In this document: in pieces, positions 8,941 to 16,184 of the stretch | Position numbering within the stretch: position 1 is the stretch's first letter | How the letters are laid out: the number at the start of each line of letters is the position of its first letter | NCBI GenBank assembly: GCA_002491565.1 | Contig: DKWE01000002.1 | Coordinates: 1 to 44,649 of the forward strand | Source: Lachnospiraceae bacterium UBA7160 | Lineage (GTDB): Bacteria; Bacillota; Clostridia; Lachnospirales; Lachnospiraceae | Length of the DNA: 44,649 bases | Direction: 5' to 3' | Translations under genes and position numbers: made by a program | The notes under the pieces: model-generated | Database searches by the model: none | Seen by the model: only the letters and a program-made list of their open reading frames with translations | Told to the model about the DNA's origin: nothing

Positions 8941-9549
8941 ATGTATTATGAGATTTTGACAACAGAGCGCTCCCGCAGGGATCCGCGCCGTGCCTTCCGC
9001 CGTTTTCCATCTGTGCGCCGGACCGGGCAGGCCCTCTACCGGATCCAGGCAGATGAGCGGAAGGAGCGGAAGATCGCGCGCATCTGCCGAAGACGGCACT
9101 ACATATTGAAACGCAAGTATCCGGAGCAGCTGGGCCGCAGTGACAATTATCGCAGGGCATTCCTGGCGCAATATCCACGGCCTGCAGGCGGCTATCGCTG
9201 CCGATATTGTCATCGCCGCATCCCGGATGCAAAGCTGACGATCGATCACATTTTCCCGGTTTACATGGCGAAGACCGGGCGGACCTTCCCGATGCGGCTG
9301 CTCGGGATCGAGGATGTCAACGACGTCCGCAACCTTGCGCCTGCCTGCCGCCGCTGCAACTATCGCAAGGGCAGCCGCGCCGGACTCTGGATCGTCCGCG
9401 CTGCGCTCGGAAAGTACCGCGTTTACTGGATCCTGCTCCGACTTGCGCAGCTTCTGTTGCTGGGAGTTTTGATCTGGCTGGTCGTAAGCAGCAGTACCAT
9501 TCTGGCTGAGTGGGTGTGGGAGATTCGCCAGTGGTCCGGTTTTGCCTGA
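8941..9549 (+). CDS. HNH endonuclease-like protein with C-terminal membrane segment
   Basis: The protein has 202 residues. The N-terminal half is very rich in Arg. The HNH region spans about residues 83-145: a zinc knuckle CRYCHRR, the LTIDHIFPV motif with the catalytic DH pair, then NDVRNLAPACRRCNYRKG with the conserved Asn, CxxC and terminal Asn. After the nuclease domain comes a hydrophobic stretch of about 25 residues (about 163-187; ILLRLAQLLLLGVLIWLVV), suggesting membrane attachment, which is unusual for HNH nucleases. It follows dtd by six bases with only a weak ribosome binding site. Restriction, DNA repair or phage defence are possible; none is shown. It may mark the left edge of the signalling island. 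Confidence 0.75.
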   Translation: MYYEILTTERSRRDPRRAFRRFPSVRRTGQALYRIQADERKERKIARICRRRHYILKRKYPEQLGRSDNYRRAFLAQYPRPAGGYRCRYCHRRIPDAKLTIDHIFPVYMAKTGRTFPMRLLGIEDVNDVRNLAPACRRCNYRKGSRAGLWIVRAALGKYRVYWILLRLAQLLLLGVLIWLVVSSSTILAEWVWEIRQWSGFA

Positions 9550-9682
9550 GCAGGTGTAAAAGATTGGGCAGTTGTTTGCAGAGTTTGCCAGACATAATGA
9601 CACACATTGACAGAAAATAGAAGTTGACGCGTCACAGACTGTACAGACGGACTTGCGTTACTGTGAAAGGAAGGGACCAAAC

Positions 9683-10822
9683 ATGACAGAGGAACGGAGC
9701 ATTCGCTCTGAATTTACGGAAATTTCAGCGCGGCAGTGGGATTATCTGGCCAAGGAAAGCCTGACTCCGAAGCAGGCGGTGGCATTCTTAAATTCCGGTC
9801 TGGAGCTGCGTACCTTTCCAGGCAATCTGCGCTCGCTGTATCAAGGAGAAGATCTGGCAGAGCGTCTGGCGCAGCAGATGGTCAGATATGCGGCCTTCGA
9901 TGGCAAAACGGTCAAGGCTGACAGCATGCGCAAAAAGGTGCAGAACTGGATGAAAAATAAAAATGTCCCATCGGACCGGGAAGAGCTTTTTCGGATCGCG
10001 TTTGCACTCGGACTCGATGAAAAGCAGACGGATCAGCTGCTACAGCGCACAGTTGAGCAGGGCATCCACTATCGCAATGAGCGTGAGGTTGTGTTTGCTT
10101 TTTCTCTGCGAAATCATCAAAGCTATGAGACTGCCTGTGCCAGTGCCCGCGCATTTGCAGACCGCAGGAATACCGAATCTGGACAAGAGCTGCGCACACG
10201 TGCGCTGAAGCTGGCATTCGAGGAGCTTCCGCCAGGCGAGGATATGATGACCTTTCTTCTGGACCACAGCGGCAGTTTTGGTACCTATCACAACACAGCC
10301 TGGCAGTATTACACGGAAATGCTGAGCCTTCTGACTGACGGCTGTACGGACGAGGAAGTCTATTCCATCGAGTATGTGGCAGATCATTATTTGCGGATGG
10401 GTGTGCCGATGGAAAAGAAAACTGCTTCCTTCTCTGATATGCAAAAAATGATCAAGAAATACTGGCCGGGAGTGCGGAGTATCAAGGCGATGCGCGCACG
10501 TACCGAGGATATCTCACGCCGTGCTTTGCTGCTGTTGTACCTGATCACAGGCGGTATCCGCGGTCAGGAGTATGATGAGCTGGACGAGGACTATGTCTCT
10601 GCCTCCGAGATCCTTGAAGAACACTGCAGGCGCCTGAACCAGATGATGGAAGAGTGCGGTATGAGTCTCATGGACCCGCGCAACCCGTTCGATTATCTTG
10701 TGCTCTATTGCCTAAAGCCACGGGAGGACGACGACATGGGCAGACGGATGGAACAGATCGTGCAGGAGCTGTTCCAGGAAACAGAAAGGGCAGAGCCTGG
10801 TCAGGGAAAAACTACGGAGTGA
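9683..10822 (+). CDS. Unknown helical protein with HTH-like N-terminal region
   Basis: I do not recognise this 379-residue protein by name. It has no signal peptide or membrane segment and is predicted mostly helical. Residues about 75-120 (MRKKVQNWMKNKNVPSDREE, then LFRIAFALGLDEKQTDQLL) look like an XRE-type helix-turn-helix followed by the 'ALGL..eqan.lL' helix often found in uncharacterised proteins near Ser/Thr kinases. The rest has no motif I can assign. It starts behind AGGAAGGG and ends before a strong terminator, so it forms its own unit ahead of the kinase genes. A regulator or scaffold for the island is a reasonable guess from position, not proven. Confidence 0.6.
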   Translation: MTEERSIRSEFTEISARQWDYLAKESLTPKQAVAFLNSGLELRTFPGNLRSLYQGEDLAERLAQQMVRYAAFDGKTVKADSMRKKVQNWMKNKNVPSDREELFRIAFALGLDEKQTDQLLQRTVEQGIHYRNEREVVFAFSLRNHQSYETACASARAFADRRNTESGQELRTRALKLAFEELPPGEDMMTFLLDHSGSFGTYHNTAWQYYTEMLSLLTDGCTDEEVYSIEYVADHYLRMGVPMEKKTASFSDMQKMIKKYWPGVRSIKAMRARTEDISRRALLLLYLITGGIRGQEYDELDEDYVSASEILEEHCRRLNQMMEECGMSLMDPRNPFDYLVLYCLKPREDDDMGRRMEQIVQELFQETERAEPGQGKTTE

Positions 10823-10907
10823 TCTCCGATACGGCATCTGTTAGACGTTTATACATAGGGTTCGGTACAAAATGGCGAGGTTATCTGCGAAACAAAGAAA
10901 ATAGAAG

Positions 10908-10969
10908 AAAGCTGCAGACTCTGATATTTGACCAATCGGTCAGATGCCAGAGTCTGCAGCTTTATTTTT
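10908..10969. terminator. Strong hairpin terminator after the unknown helical gene
   Basis: A perfect 16-bp stem (AAAGCTGCAGACTCTG, 10908-10923, with its complement at 10948-10963) is followed by ATTTTT. The loop contains an inner 5-bp stem TGACC-AATC-GGTCA. It separates the 9683 gene from the FHA-PrsW-kinase transcript. Confidence 0.85.
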
Positions 10970-10983
10970 ACAGCATATCAGTC

Positions 10984-11026
10984 TCGGAAACGAGTTGCCC
11001 GATCCCAAAACCGTGTTTGCTAGAAT
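10984..11026 (+). promoter_or_regulatory. Promoter element A of the signalling island
   Basis: The element reads TCGGAAAC (10984-10991), three bases, TTGCCCG (10995-11001), and TGC-TAGAAT (extended -10, 11018-11026). Exactly the same order and spacing recur at 15287-15329, and both have ACAAGTTC downstream. The TTGCCC to -10 distance is 20 bases, so TTGCCC may be an activator site rather than a normal -35. It lies 74 bases before the start of the FHA/pseudo-trypsin gene. Confidence 0.6.
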
Positions 11027-11099
11027 GGCTTCAACAAGTTCGGGATGACCTGTATCGCAGGTATCCCGGCACACAATGAGACATTGGAGGTACAGGGCT

Positions 11100-12467
11100 A
11101 TGAAGAAAAGAAAGAGCTGGAAAGCAATGGCAGCGGCAGCCTGCATGAGCCTCGCGGCGCTCTCTGTTGGGACATCACCGTCAGGTTTTGAGAGCGTACA
11201 GGCGGCCGAGCCAGAGACCTCGCCAACTGCTACAGTAGAAGAACAGCTGGCAGCGGCCCGGGCGCAGCTTGCAGACGCTCCGGATATCGGAGAAGTGCTG
11301 GCCAAAGAAGAACTGGACAAGCTGCTGGCAGCGGCTAGTCTGCTTCCTGAACACGATAATGTGCGGGCAGTCGGCCTTTTATATGCCAAGGACAGAGAAA
11401 CAGAGGAAATCTACATACTGTCTTATGTTTCTGTAGAAAAAGAAGGACATACCTGGCTGCTGGCTGGCGTCGGCGCGGAAGCCTTTGACTTGAGCAAGTA
11501 TGATTTATATGCAGTCACAGGCGAAAATCAGTCGTTCAAGGTCATTCCATTCCGGATGGGGGAAGAGCCGTTCGTATATCTGTATGGAGAGTATGCAGAG
11601 GTATCGACTCTGCCGCTGGGGGATGCATTTGAATCCTCGCATTATGTAGAGGCATTCTGTGTGAGCAGCTGGCCGGAGGATACCGAACAACCGCTCAGTT
11701 ACGGGAATGTAAGTCTGGAAAACCTGTCCTGGGCAGATGGATGCTGGGTGCTGGAAGGAGACGGCCCCATTGGAAATCTGTGGTACGGGATGCCGTTATA
11801 CGACACAGATGCTCAGTGTGTCGTCGGACTTGGCGGAGTCGGAAACGAGGAATATCCTTTTGCGATTTATAACATTGCCGGAAGTCAGCTTCTGGAGGAA
11901 CTGGCGCTGGAGAGCTGGGGACAGACGGAAAGCAATGGAGAGGAACAGCCGGGGGAATCTTCCACACAGGAAGAAAACACGCTCTTTACCGAATCGAAGC
12001 TGGTATTGATTCTGGCGGGGATCGTTGCGGCGCTGCTGGTGCTCGGACTCCTGCTCCGTATCACCGGCGCTTCCAAATCAAAACAGGAGCCAGGAGGACC
12101 GGGTCCAGAGCCTCCAGCGCCGCCAAAGCCGTCCGTACCACCAGTCTCTTCCTATGCGCTTGTCGGCATTTCCGGGGCATATCAGGGGCGCCAGATCCCG
12201 CTCCAGGACAGTATGGTGCTCGGACGCGACAAGAGCTCGTGTACCATTCAGTTCCCGGAGGATACGCCAGGGATCAGCCGTACGCACTGCAAGCTGCTGT
12301 ACCGAAATGGAGAAGTCTATCTGCAGGATCTGAATTCCTCGTACGGCACCTATCTGGGGGACGGGCAAAAGTTGAGTCCGGGTGTAGAGTATCGGCTTCC
12401 GGTCAATTCGACCTTCTATCTGGCGGACCGTGCACGCGGCATCGAATTCCGCCTTGTCCAAAACTAA
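11100..12467 (+). CDS. Membrane protein: degenerate trypsin-like ectodomain, TM, cytosolic FHA
   Basis: The protein has 455 residues. An N-terminal signal sequence (about 1-33, ending near SVQA) leads to an exported region (about 60-270), one membrane helix (about 301-322; LVLILAGIVAALLVLGLLL), a Pro-rich linker and a C-terminal FHA domain (about 350-455). FHA motifs are intact: LGRD, ISRTHC and DLNSSYGTYLG, so phosphothreonine binding is expected. The exported region has the pattern of an S1/HtrA-like protease (LPLGD.., then GMPLYDTDAQCVVGLGG where proteases have GNSGGPL..VVGI), but the catalytic Ser position is not Ser, so it is probably a pseudo-protease sensor. The start at 11100 follows GGAGG. 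The protease resemblance is inference; the FHA call is firm. Confidence 0.75.
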   Translation: MKKRKSWKAMAAAACMSLAALSVGTSPSGFESVQAAEPETSPTATVEEQLAAARAQLADAPDIGEVLAKEELDKLLAAASLLPEHDNVRAVGLLYAKDRETEEIYILSYVSVEKEGHTWLLAGVGAEAFDLSKYDLYAVTGENQSFKVIPFRMGEEPFVYLYGEYAEVSTLPLGDAFESSHYVEAFCVSSWPEDTEQPLSYGNVSLENLSWADGCWVLEGDGPIGNLWYGMPLYDTDAQCVVGLGGVGNEEYPFAIYNIAGSQLLEELALESWGQTESNGEEQPGESSTQEENTLFTESKLVLILAGIVAALLVLGLLLRITGASKSKQEPGGPGPEPPAPPKPSVPPVSSYALVGISGAYQGRQIPLQDSMVLGRDKSSCTIQFPEDTPGISRTHCKLLYRNGEVYLQDLNSSYGTYLGDGQKLSPGVEYRLPVNSTFYLADRARGIEFRLVQN

Positions 12468-12526
12468 GATGCTGAGGTCAAAAGAGACCGCACGGATTGT
12501 TCTGCACTTTGTGCTTCTACAATCCT

Positions 12527-12569
12527 GCAAACGCTTACACAGGAGGCTTTTTCGTACCAGAGCGTTTGC
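12527..12569. repeat. Inverted repeat upstream of the PrsW-FHA gene
   Basis: GCAAACGCT (12527-12535) and AGCGTTTGC (12561-12569) form a perfect 9-bp inverted repeat around a 25-nt loop. It may be a weak attenuator hairpin or binding site; no U-tract follows. A TAGAAT hexamer lies just downstream near 12592. Confidence 0.35.
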
Positions 12570-12614
12570 TTCTGGAGCGGGAGAGCTTCTGTAGAATAGA
12601 GAGGAGACGTACAC

Positions 12615-14069
12615 ATGGCAAATAATAAGACATTTTACCGGAATGCACAGAGAGATGAGCTTTCCTTTGGTGATATTTTCAGTGATGTTTTCAAAAAGCA
12701 TACCGAGGAGGATACAGCCCGGGTATTCATCGCCGGGACACCGCTCACGACTCCGCAGGAAGCGGATATGCTGAAGGATTGGAGCAAACCATTTATGTTT
12801 TTGCGTTTTTTCTTTGGCGGACTGATTTTCCTGCTCGCAATGTATTACACCGCTGCGATTTACAACAATCCTTTAATCTTATTTGCGTTGCTCAGCCTGA
12901 TTTCCTGGCTGGTGCCTGTGACCATGCTGCTTCTGGGTTGGGAGCTTCACATTCCGAGAAACATTTCGCTGTATGAAGTATTTAAGATGGTCTTTGGAGG
13001 CGGTGTGATTTCCTTCTTTGCCGCACTGCTTTTGTTCCAGCTATCTGAGAGCTTCCTGGGTGTAGAGCTGTCCGCCTCCTGGGCGGGCCTTGCAGAGGAG
13101 CCGGCCAAGCTGATTGCAATCTGCTGGTTCCTTGGAAAACGGAAAAAGGACCGTCCGTATGCACTAAACGGGATGCTGATCGGCCTTGCGGTAGGCACAG
13201 GCTTTGCTGCGATGGAATCTGTCGGCTATGTATTTTCCTATCAGTGGGAATATAACACCGGCATGGAAGTGGCCGTCCTGCGTTCCGTCTCCGGGGTTGT
13301 GAGCCATGGACTCTTTGCGTCAATCTATGGGGCGGCACTTGCAAAGGCGAAGGGAAGGGAAAAGCTTAGTCCGCTTCACCTGGTGTCGCCAGGATTTCTG
13401 ATTTCCTTTGTCATAGCGATTCTGCTGCACTTTGCGAACAATACCAGCTGGGGACTTCCTGCAATTGTACTTCCACTCCTTGGAACCGTACCGGTCGAGA
13501 CACTGGTTCTGGATCTGATCGGTATCCTTGTCTGGCTGCCGGTGGTCCGCAGCGGGATTAATGAAGCAGTCGCAATCTCTGTGGCAGCGAATGGGGACCG
13601 TCTGACCATAGCAGTCGAGCATAACGTCAGCGAGCCGGAACACGTCTATACGCCGGATCCACAGCCGCCAGTCTATACACCGGATCCGCAGCCGCCAGTC
13701 TGGAAGCCGCAGCCGGAGCATGCGTCTGGCAGCGTCTATTATCTGCTCGGTATCAGCGGCGACTGGAAGGATCGGAAGATCGATCTGAACAGCGGCGCAC
13801 AGATGGTCGCGGGCCGGAACAGCCAGGTGGCAGACCTGGTTCTGTCGCACTCCCCGCGTGTCAGCGGAGAGCATTGCCAGATCCGCTTCCTGAATGACCG
13901 GCTGACGGTGATCGATCTGAACTCGACCAATGGCACATACATTGGAAACCAGCGGCTCAAACCGGGCGTGGAGACCGCGGTTCCGGAGGGGCAGAAGTTT
14001 TATCTCGGTGATACTTCCTGCGGCTTCCGGTTTGTAAAGGAGAAGAGAAGGGCACCTTATGCGCAGTAA
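12615..14069 (+). CDS. PrsW-type intramembrane metalloprotease fused to FHA domain
   Basis: This 484-residue protein has eight or so hydrophobic segments between residues 55 and 315, then a Pro-rich linker and a cytosolic FHA domain (about 373-480). PrsW-family catalytic motifs are visible: AEEPAK (about 159-164), GFAAMES (about 196-202), SHGLFAS (about 230-236) and LLHFANN (about 269-275), giving the Glu and His residues expected of this CPBP/PrsW superfamily. The FHA motifs are AGRN, VSGEHC and DLNSTNGTYIGN. In Bacillus, PrsW makes the first cut of the anti-sigma factor RsiW; the substrate here is unknown. Coupling a protease to a phosphothreonine reader suggests phosphorylation-gated proteolysis (inference). 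Its end overlaps the next kinase gene by 11 bases, implying translational coupling. Confidence 0.85.
   Translation: MANNKTFYRNAQRDELSFGDIFSDVFKKHTEEDTARVFIAGTPLTTPQEADMLKDWSKPFMFLRFFFGGLIFLLAMYYTAAIYNNPLILFALLSLISWLVPVTMLLLGWELHIPRNISLYEVFKMVFGGGVISFFAALLLFQLSESFLGVELSASWAGLAEEPAKLIAICWFLGKRKKDRPYALNGMLIGLAVGTGFAAMESVGYVFSYQWEYNTGMEVAVLRSVSGVVSHGLFASIYGAALAKAKGREKLSPLHLVSPGFLISFVIAILLHFANNTSWGLPAIVLPLLGTVPVETLVLDLIGILVWLPVVRSGINEAVAISVAANGDRLTIAVEHNVSEPEHVYTPDPQPPVYTPDPQPPVWKPQPEHASGSVYYLLGISGDWKDRKIDLNSGAQMVAGRNSQVADLVLSHSPRVSGEHCQIRFLNDRLTVIDLNSTNGTYIGNQRLKPGVETAVPEGQKFYLGDTSCGFRFVKEKRRAPYAQ
13644..13697 (+). repeat. Two tandem 27-bp coding repeats in the PrsW-FHA linker
   Basis: Two near-identical 27-bp units encode VYTPDPQPP twice in the linker between the protease and FHA domains. 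They are likely to vary in number between strains and would change linker length only. Confidence 0.85.
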
Positions 14070-15243
14070 ATCCAGAAGCAGCGGCCGGGAGCTTCCGCCC
14101 GGTCTGCTGCTGCATGGCCGCTACCAGATCATCCGGATGCTCGGCGAGGGAGGTTTCGGGATCACCTATGAGGCGTGGGACCGGAAAGAAGACTGCCGGG
14201 TCGCACTCAAGGAATACATGCCCGCCGGTCTGACCGCACGCGACCGATCCACCGGCGCGGTCATCGCAACACGCGATGAAGCACATTACCGGAAATATCT
14301 GGAACGGTTCATCAGTGAGGCACAGATCGTGTACGCCTACCGGAAGCATCCAAATATCGTCGAGGTTCGTCATCTATTTCGCGACAACCAGACCGCCTAC
14401 TACGCAATGGAATATCTGGAGGGGAGCGACCTGCGCAAGCTGCTGCTCTCCTCTGGGCGTATTTCCTGGGAGTATGCACGTCCTATTTTCGCCCAGGTGT
14501 GCTCTGCGCTGTATGCGGTACACCAGAGCGGTATCGTTCACTGCGACATCAGCCCGGACAACATCCTGCTGCTGAACGGAGGCCTGGCAAAGGTCATCGA
14601 CTTCGGCGCAGCGAAGAGCCAGATCGGCGGCAACAGCTCCATGGTCATTCTCAAACAAGGCTTCGCACCTCCGGAACAATACGGAGGCAATGGCCGTCTT
14701 GGACCATGGACGGATATCTACGCACTTGCCGTGACGATCTACTGCTGTACCACCGGATCCATGCCGCCCAAATCCATCGACCGCCTCGTGACCGATCGCA
14801 TTATACCCCCGACCGCGCTGGCGCCGCTTCCGGCAGATTTCCCGGAGGCAGCGCTGCTGCGCGCGCTGGAACCCCGAATCGAACGCCGGTTCCAGAGTAT
14901 CGATTCATTCTGGTCCGCCATGACCGCTGCACGCGTACACAGCTGGTATCTCGAGGGCCTGCACGGCGTCTGGGCCGGACGGCTGATGCAGCTTGGCAGC
15001 ATTACCTTTGCCGGTACCGATATGAGCTGCCAGGTGCGTTTTCCCGGATATCTGCACGGCATTGGACGGCGGCATTTCCGGCTCTGGCTGGACCGGCGGA
15101 AGCTGTTTCTGACCGATCTTGGGAGCGGCTATCCGTCGTGGCTGGAGAACATCCATCTGACCCCCGGCCTGATTTATGAGGTCAAATCCGGTTGCCAGAT
15201 CCGCATCGGTGAGCGGGAAGTCTTCCGCGTGACACTGAGATAG
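14059..15243 (+). CDS. Ser/Thr protein kinase with degenerate C-terminal FHA domain
   Basis: The 394-residue protein has a Hanks-type kinase domain (about 20-285) with the glycine loop LGEGGFGITYEA, VALK lysine, catalytic loop HCDISPDN (about 160), DFGAAK and APPEQY. The usual Arg of HRD is Cys, so it is not an RD kinase and may not need activation-loop phosphorylation. Residues about 305-394 follow an FHA fold pattern, but key phosphothreonine contacts are altered: GTD for GRD, GRRH for SRxH, and DLGSGYPSW for DLNSTNGTY. It has no membrane segment and starts inside the end of the PrsW-FHA gene, which suggests the pair act together. Kinase activity looks likely; phosphopeptide binding by its own FHA looks doubtful. 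Confidence 0.88.
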   Translation: MRSKSRSSGRELPPGLLLHGRYQIIRMLGEGGFGITYEAWDRKEDCRVALKEYMPAGLTARDRSTGAVIATRDEAHYRKYLERFISEAQIVYAYRKHPNIVEVRHLFRDNQTAYYAMEYLEGSDLRKLLLSSGRISWEYARPIFAQVCSALYAVHQSGIVHCDISPDNILLLNGGLAKVIDFGAAKSQIGGNSSMVILKQGFAPPEQYGGNGRLGPWTDIYALAVTIYCCTTGSMPPKSIDRLVTDRIIPPTALAPLPADFPEAALLRALEPRIERRFQSIDSFWSAMTAARVHSWYLEGLHGVWAGRLMQLGSITFAGTDMSCQVRFPGYLHGIGRRHFRLWLDRRKLFLTDLGSGYPSWLENIHLTPGLIYEVKSGCQIRIGEREVFRVTLR

Positions 15244-15286
15244 CTGCGGAGGAACATCTGTTATTGCGGCATCGCGGTGCAGCCTT

Positions 15287-15329
15287 TCGGAAACTACTTG
15301 CCCGGAGAAAAAAATGCGCGTGCTATAGT
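15287..15329 (+). promoter_or_regulatory. Promoter element B of the signalling island
   Basis: This matches element A in order and spacing: TCGGAAAC (15287-15294), TTGCCCG (15298-15304) and TGC-TATAGT (15321-15329). ACAAGTTC follows downstream, as at element A. It lies in the 190-base gap before the zinc-finger FHA gene and would drive the second island transcript. Confidence 0.6.
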
Positions 15330-15433
15330 AGCACCATCAAAACAAGTTCACAGCCGTATCCAAAACGGTACGGAATCAACACGCAGCAACCAGGGGAGTG
15401 TGAAGCACCCTCACAATAGAAAAGGAGAACACT

Positions 15434-16159
15434 ATGGAAATCATAAGATGTAAAAATGGACACAGCTATGACCCTTCCGTGACACCCGAATGTCCGGAGT
15501 GTGCAAGATTAAGAGCAGAAGCAGGCAAGACGATCCCTCTGGAGCCGCAGAATCCCTGGGTAAATGGAGGAACTTCCTTCGGGAATGGGTTTGAAGGGGC
15601 GGAGGACATTGGAAAGACTCAGCCGGTACACGGCTTTGGCGCTTCAGAGACTGCCTGGAGAGAACAGCAGCCGACGGAGGCAGCGGACAATGCAAACTGG
15701 GTGCACTGGTCTGACCAGAGCCGGTTCCAGGGCGCGGCAAACGGAGATCCCGGCTTCCCAACCAGAGCGAAGTATGGCGCGACAACGGACTACAACAAGC
15801 AGCAGCCAATCAATCCGGTTGTCGGCTGGCTGGTCTGCATCGAAGGTCCTGGACGCGGAAAGGATTATAAGATCCATGCAGACAACAATTACATTGGCCG
15901 TGCCTCCCATATGGATATCTCCATTGCTGAGGATGACACGATTTCCAGAGAAAATCATGCGATTCTTGCCTATGACACCAGAGACCGGATTTTCTATTTC
16001 GCTCCGGGCAGCGGAAGAGGAATCGTCCGTCTGAACGGGAAGGCGGTTCTGATGATGACAGAGCTGCACTTGTACGACCGTGTTGAAATCGGAAGAAGTA
16101 CGTTTCTGTTCGTGCCGTTCTGCAGTGACCAGTTCTCCTGGAAGGAAATCGACGGCTGA
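15434..16159 (+). CDS. Zinc-finger FHA domain protein
   Basis: The protein has 241 residues and is soluble. The N-terminus carries a likely zinc site (Cys6, His10, Cys20, Cys23 in CKNGHSYDPSVTPECPEC). Residues about 25-125 are low-complexity and probably disordered, and residues about 130-230 form an FHA domain with YIGRAS and ISRENH. The usual NGT loop is replaced by GSGRGIVRLNG, so specificity may differ. It has a strong ribosome binding site (AAGGAG) and follows promoter element B. Such zinc-finger FHA proteins are typical adaptors in clostridial kinase clusters; a substrate or adaptor role for the nearby kinases is inferred from position. Confidence 0.82.
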   Translation: MEIIRCKNGHSYDPSVTPECPECARLRAEAGKTIPLEPQNPWVNGGTSFGNGFEGAEDIGKTQPVHGFGASETAWREQQPTEAADNANWVHWSDQSRFQGAANGDPGFPTRAKYGATTDYNKQQPINPVVGWLVCIEGPGRGKDYKIHADNNYIGRASHMDISIAEDDTISRENHAILAYDTRDRIFYFAPGSGRGIVRLNGKAVLMMTELHLYDRVEIGRSTFLFVPFCSDQFSWKEIDG

Positions 16160-16184
16160 TCAGAGATAAGACAGGAAGGGAACT

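Noticed and set aside
10984..11026. Reading GGAAAC as an ECF sigma -35 (SigW-like)
   Set aside because: No CGTA-type -10 sits at a constant 16-17 bases in both copies; the conserved downstream part is an extended sigma-A -10 instead.
12239..12475. Small open frame overlapping the FHA coding end
   Set aside because: It lies in another frame of a clearly coding FHA domain and has no start signal.
13644..13697. Possible CRISPR or intergenic repeat
   Set aside because: The two 27-bp units are in-frame coding repeats in a protein linker, with no spacers.
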